DNA from: Pezizomycotina sp. ARF18
Taxonomy: Eukaryota; Ascomycota
Direction: 5' to 3'
NCBI GenBank assembly: GCA_002224055.1
Contig: AZLU01000002.1
Location: forward strand, 104,396 to 168,395
Length of the DNA stretch: 64,000 nt
The position numbers were made by a program, and so were the translations under genes. Shown here in pieces: positions 61,057-64,000 of this stretch; the stretch's first letter is position 1; each line of letters opens with the position of its first letter. The notes beneath the pieces were generated by a model, which was not told the DNA's origin, ran no database searches, and was given only the letters and a program-made list of their open reading frames with translations.

Positions 61057-61541
61057 TTATAAGTGGGGATGCAAGCGCATCCCGCAGTTTAGTTCGATCA
61101 GCGACCATAGTCCGTTCGGGGCTTCGCCGGACGTGATATCAGGATTATGAACGAACGAACGCAAAGTAAGAATCCGGGCCGCAGCCGCTGCGCAAACTCT
61201 GTTACAATGTCAGTACTGGTCGATCAAAATTCCAAGGCTAGTGAAAGGAAACATACATGTATACAGCAAACCCAGCCCGAGCAGCAATATAAGTTGCACT
61301 TTTCCCTCACGGCCAAGTTCAACCTCCAAACGACGCTTACGGGCACTAGCCACATTATGAAATCGGAGCACATGTTCAGCGCGCCGTACGCCGTCCAGAA
61401 TGTGATGACGTCGAAGCAGTTACCTGCAAAGGGGTTCTCCCATTCCGCGGGCACTGAAAGAACATGCGATAAATGTCGATATGAACAGACACCAAACGAA
61501 GAACATAGCTGAGAAACGCCGATTTTTCCGCCCCCACTCAT
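61057..61541 (-). pseudogene. Fungal rhodopsin-domain fragment
   Basis: The minus strand reads PAEWENPFAGNCFDVITFW, TAYGALNMCSDFIMWLVPVS and VVWRLNLAVREK, then LILLLGLGLLYT in a second frame. An intron at 61199-61256 (GTATGT donor, TACTGAC branch, AACAG acceptor) follows. The next exon contains CAAAAARILTLRSFV and NGLWSLIELNCGMRLHPHL before a stop at 61057-61059. These are the fourth to seventh helix regions of the PF20684 family. The slip before LILLLG is explained by one missing A in GGGAAAAGTG. The N-terminal helices were not found with confidence between 61542 and 61860, and the C-terminal tail is cut short. A truncated pseudogene is likely. Confidence 0.65.
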
Positions 61542-62349
61542 CTACCACGACTACAAAATGATTAGCCAACTAATTCGTCAAGATATAGACGGCCGCTGAG
61601 GCCACGCTAATCCCCAGTCTTGCAGTCTCAAAGTGCCAATCTTTGCCAAAGTCGCAGGATGAGCAAGCAGCGTAGGCAAATCGCGTGCTCGCCAAATACT
61701 TGCTTCATTGCCCACTTCTCCGCCTATTCGCCCAAACGAGCCGCTAAACAACTTGAACGCCCTATGACGAACACGGCTCGACTCGACGGCTCGTCGCCTT
61801 CTTGGCCTATAGCTGCTTAGCTACCAGGATTAAAACGCTTTCACTATAGCTATTTCCAGTGAATACATAGAAGACGGCATGGTGGAAAGGATTTTCAACA
61901 ACTGGGCCTGCCTTTACTTGTGAATATGATAGTATGATATAGATTTAATACACGGCGCTCAAGCCTACCTAAGACTCGGCAATTGCAACGTGCGTTATAT
62001 AACTTCGGTGTACTATAACTTGAATATCACAGAATGAGCATACCCGCGCTATAGTCAGTATAAGTTTTATTCTAACGTATAGCAGCTTGGATCTTGGGTT
62101 TTGTAACGGCATATTATTTGAATACTACGCAAGCTATTACATCATTGTTATAACGGAAAGTAAGACAAGAACCAAATTCAACACCAAAATACGCTTGAAC
62201 CAAACCATGCGACGTGTATCTGTATATCTTCTGCCACTGGGTTTATAAATAACCAAGGCCAATCTGTAACCTATAACCAGTCCTAACTCCTTAACGTGAT
62301 CTGCTTATCCTGCCATTATATATCTATTAAATCTCCGAATTATTCTCTT
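61542..62349. other. No recognised gene
   Basis: The right part is non-coding and AT-leaning. The left part may contain degraded N-terminal exons of the neighbouring rhodopsin-family fragment (a GTCTATATC...TTTGTAG intron-like stretch near 61555-61595) but I could not assign them. Confidence 0.35.
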
Positions 62350-62880
62350 TTAAATCCTGCGATGGTAATCATCTCCTCCCACGCTTAGCCTTTTCCTGCT
62401 CTCAGCGTATATGAACGCTTGGGAATTCCAATATTCCTCCGTTGGTCCTTCGTCCTCCCACCTCACCAACCTAGTGACCGCATATGTATCATGGCAGCCG
62501 CGGCAGGCGCAACCCTCGAAAGGCATCCGCTGCTTATCGCTATTGTTATTGTTATCGTTATAGTTAGCAGCGCCGTATAATACGTCGTAGTCCACCTTAA
62601 CTTTGGGCGGTACGTACGTCGGCGCATGCGGCGGGAAGTGGTGGCGGTGTTTCTGCGAACATACCGTTAGTATTGAATTTTTAAAGAGGGGGAATAAGAT
62701 AGAGTTGAGATGGAACAGAAAATACCCGTCGTCGCGCGTTCCAAGCTGCTGCGCGGCATGCGCATCAAATGTAGGGTCAATGTATAGGCTGGTATTATCG
62801 TGCCCAGTATCAATACTACTCGTGTCGACATCCCCCTTACGGTCGGACTGTTGCCTTGCGGGAGTATGATCAAGTAGCAT
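62350..62880 (-). CDS. Hypothetical 176-residue protein
   Basis: An open frame from ATG (62880) to 62350. It contains SSIDTGHDNTSLYIDPTFDA, then a hydrophobic stretch that is probably an intron, and then HRHHFPPHAPTYVPPKVKVD and MPFEGCACRGCHDTYAVTRL. It ends ESRKRLSVGGDDYHRRI. The stretch near 62658-62730 has a GTATTT donor, a TACTAAC branch box and a TCGCAG acceptor. Its length of about 73 bp would shift the frame, so a base may be missing upstream. Related coding sequence may extend to 63153 in another frame. The CACRGCH cluster could bind a metal. Family unknown. Confidence 0.45.
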   Translation of the reverse strand: MLLDHTPARQQSDRKGDVDTSSIDTGHDNTSLYIDPTFDAHAAQQLGTRDDGYFLFHLNSILFPLFKNSILTVCSQKHRHHFPPHAPTYVPPKVKVDYDVLYGAANYNDNNNNSDKQRMPFEGCACRGCHDTYAVTRLVRWEDEGPTEEYWNSQAFIYAESRKRLSVGGDDYHRRI

Positions 62881-64000
62881 AAGGTTTTCCCGTGTTAACG
62901 GAGTGGTTCGAGTTGTTGTTCATGAGTCGTTGGGATAGGGTTATATCAACCATGTTGCCGGCGGTGTTTGAAGCGTCGGCCTCGGCGCCTGGTACGATGG
63001 AAAGGTGGGGGGGTTAATCTCCGCTGGGCAGGAGGATGGTACATATCGAAGGGGATCGAGTCCATGGATATACAAATATGTTTGAGCTTGTCTTATGCGC
63101 ACAAGGCTAAGACCGGATCGTCGAATGGCTTGAGGGACAAAAAGATATGCCAATATCCTTCTAGAGACTTCTATTTGGCGAGAAGATATAAGAGCAAAGG
63201 AATTGCGGGCTCGTTAACCTATAGCGCTAATTGATGGAGCTAGCCAATATCGAGAATATTTTCCATGATTCTAAAAACGGGGACACCGGGGAGATTTATA
63301 GTCCATTCTCTCGTGAGAGCGACCATGCCCTATACATATAGGCTAGTATAGACGCTGGAAGTTTCTGGGATTTCTGCATCGCCTTGTTGAAACGAGAATG
63401 TCTAGTCTGCCAGTTTGACAGCTCTTGATAAACGCCTTATCCTTTTTTTCACCACACTTTACCGCGGCATAACCTACCCAGATTATAACGTGTCTCCCCC
63501 TATCAAAATCAAGGTCTGATTTCCGTATTCGGAAAATACGACTTTGTGTTTCTATGGTGAGCATTCCATGTACCTCAGTAATGAAATTAGCAGGGTGGGA
63601 GTTTACCGAGAAGTGGTGGGCCTTACGTGGAGTGGGCTGCTGCGGCTGCGTTCGTTATGCATGTACCTGGTTGGTCTGGCACTGGTGGGGGTAAATGTAT
63701 CTTGCCACCATGTCTGAGCGAGTAATACGTGGGAGATGAAAAAGTGATATTCTCCTTTTATAGAAATAAAGCTTTGCAAGAGTTATCGATTGACAGTAGG
63801 AATATGTTACGATCTAACTTGCTGCGTCAAGAACGTGTCTGTGATCTTCTATGTTTCCCCATTAACCCTCATGATCATGCTGAGTTGCCAGTTGGTCGGA
63901 GTATCTGTCTCCTCCGATTTTCTCGTTGAGAATTTCGCTATGAAACAGGAAACACAGCATTGCTTCTCATTGGACACCGAGACTCTTCCGCTAAGCCGTA
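62881..64000. other. Window edge, nothing firmly recognised
   Basis: A 70-codon minus-strand ORF at 62941-63153 (AYLFVPQAIRRSGLSLVRIR) may be an upstream exon of the hypothetical gene to its left. ORFs at 63343-63564 (minus) and 63729-63929 (plus) have no recognisable content. Confidence 0.35.

Overview
This window reads as nuclear DNA of a filamentous ascomycete (Pezizomycotina). The evidence is short introns of about 45-75 bp with GT...CTAAC/CTGAC...AG signals, five members of the fungal rhodopsin-domain membrane family (Fung_rhodopsin, PF20684), a microsomal cytochrome P450, a TANGO2/NRDE gene, and two Ty1/copia LTR retrotransposons that show the CpA-to-TpA signature of repeat-induced point mutation (RIP). 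I cannot name the genus.

Layout. 1-8 kb: a P450 (minus strand) and a small secreted protein in otherwise empty sequence. 8.37-13.28 kb: a complete but heavily mutated copia element with a perfect 5-bp target duplication. 13.4-18.1 kb: a truncated rhodopsin-family gene, then a Ser/Thr-rich repeat surface protein with a C-terminal CenC-like carbohydrate-binding module, both minus strand. 19.6-25.3 kb: a tandem array of Lys/Pro-rich secreted proteins, two copies of which are each followed by a related second gene. A 399-bp MITE-like element sits in one duplicated unit. 25.6-27.2 kb: a 251-bp LTR-like element, a minisatellite, and a solo LTR related to the first copia element. 27.2-38.1 kb: two rhodopsin-family genes around a hypothetical secreted protein. 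38.47-43.50 kb: a second, different copia element, also RIP-mutated with an intact target duplication. 43.7-48.2 kb: small hypothetical genes and an F-box protein. 49-52.7 kb: a fourth rhodopsin-family gene and a secreted charged/helical protein with a likely GC-AG intron. 56.1-56.9 kb: a secreted precursor ending in six tandem peptide units, each opening with a dibasic KR/RR site. 59.4-61.6 kb: a TANGO2/NRDE gene and a fifth rhodopsin-family gene. 62.3-63.2 kb: a hypothetical gene.

Nearly every recognisable host gene is split into two or more reading frames. In most cases I could examine, the frame is restored by one extra base in a short homopolymer run. This suggests residual homopolymer under-calling in the assembly as much as real gene decay, so gene models are given as spans, not clean ORFs.

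As a whole the window looks like an accessory compartment rich in repeats and secreted proteins. There is little housekeeping content apart from TANGO2. The most interesting item is the Kex2-type repeat-peptide precursor at 56148-56867. Next are the duplicated secreted-protein array at 19.6-25.3 kb and the unusual density of rhodopsin-family receptors.
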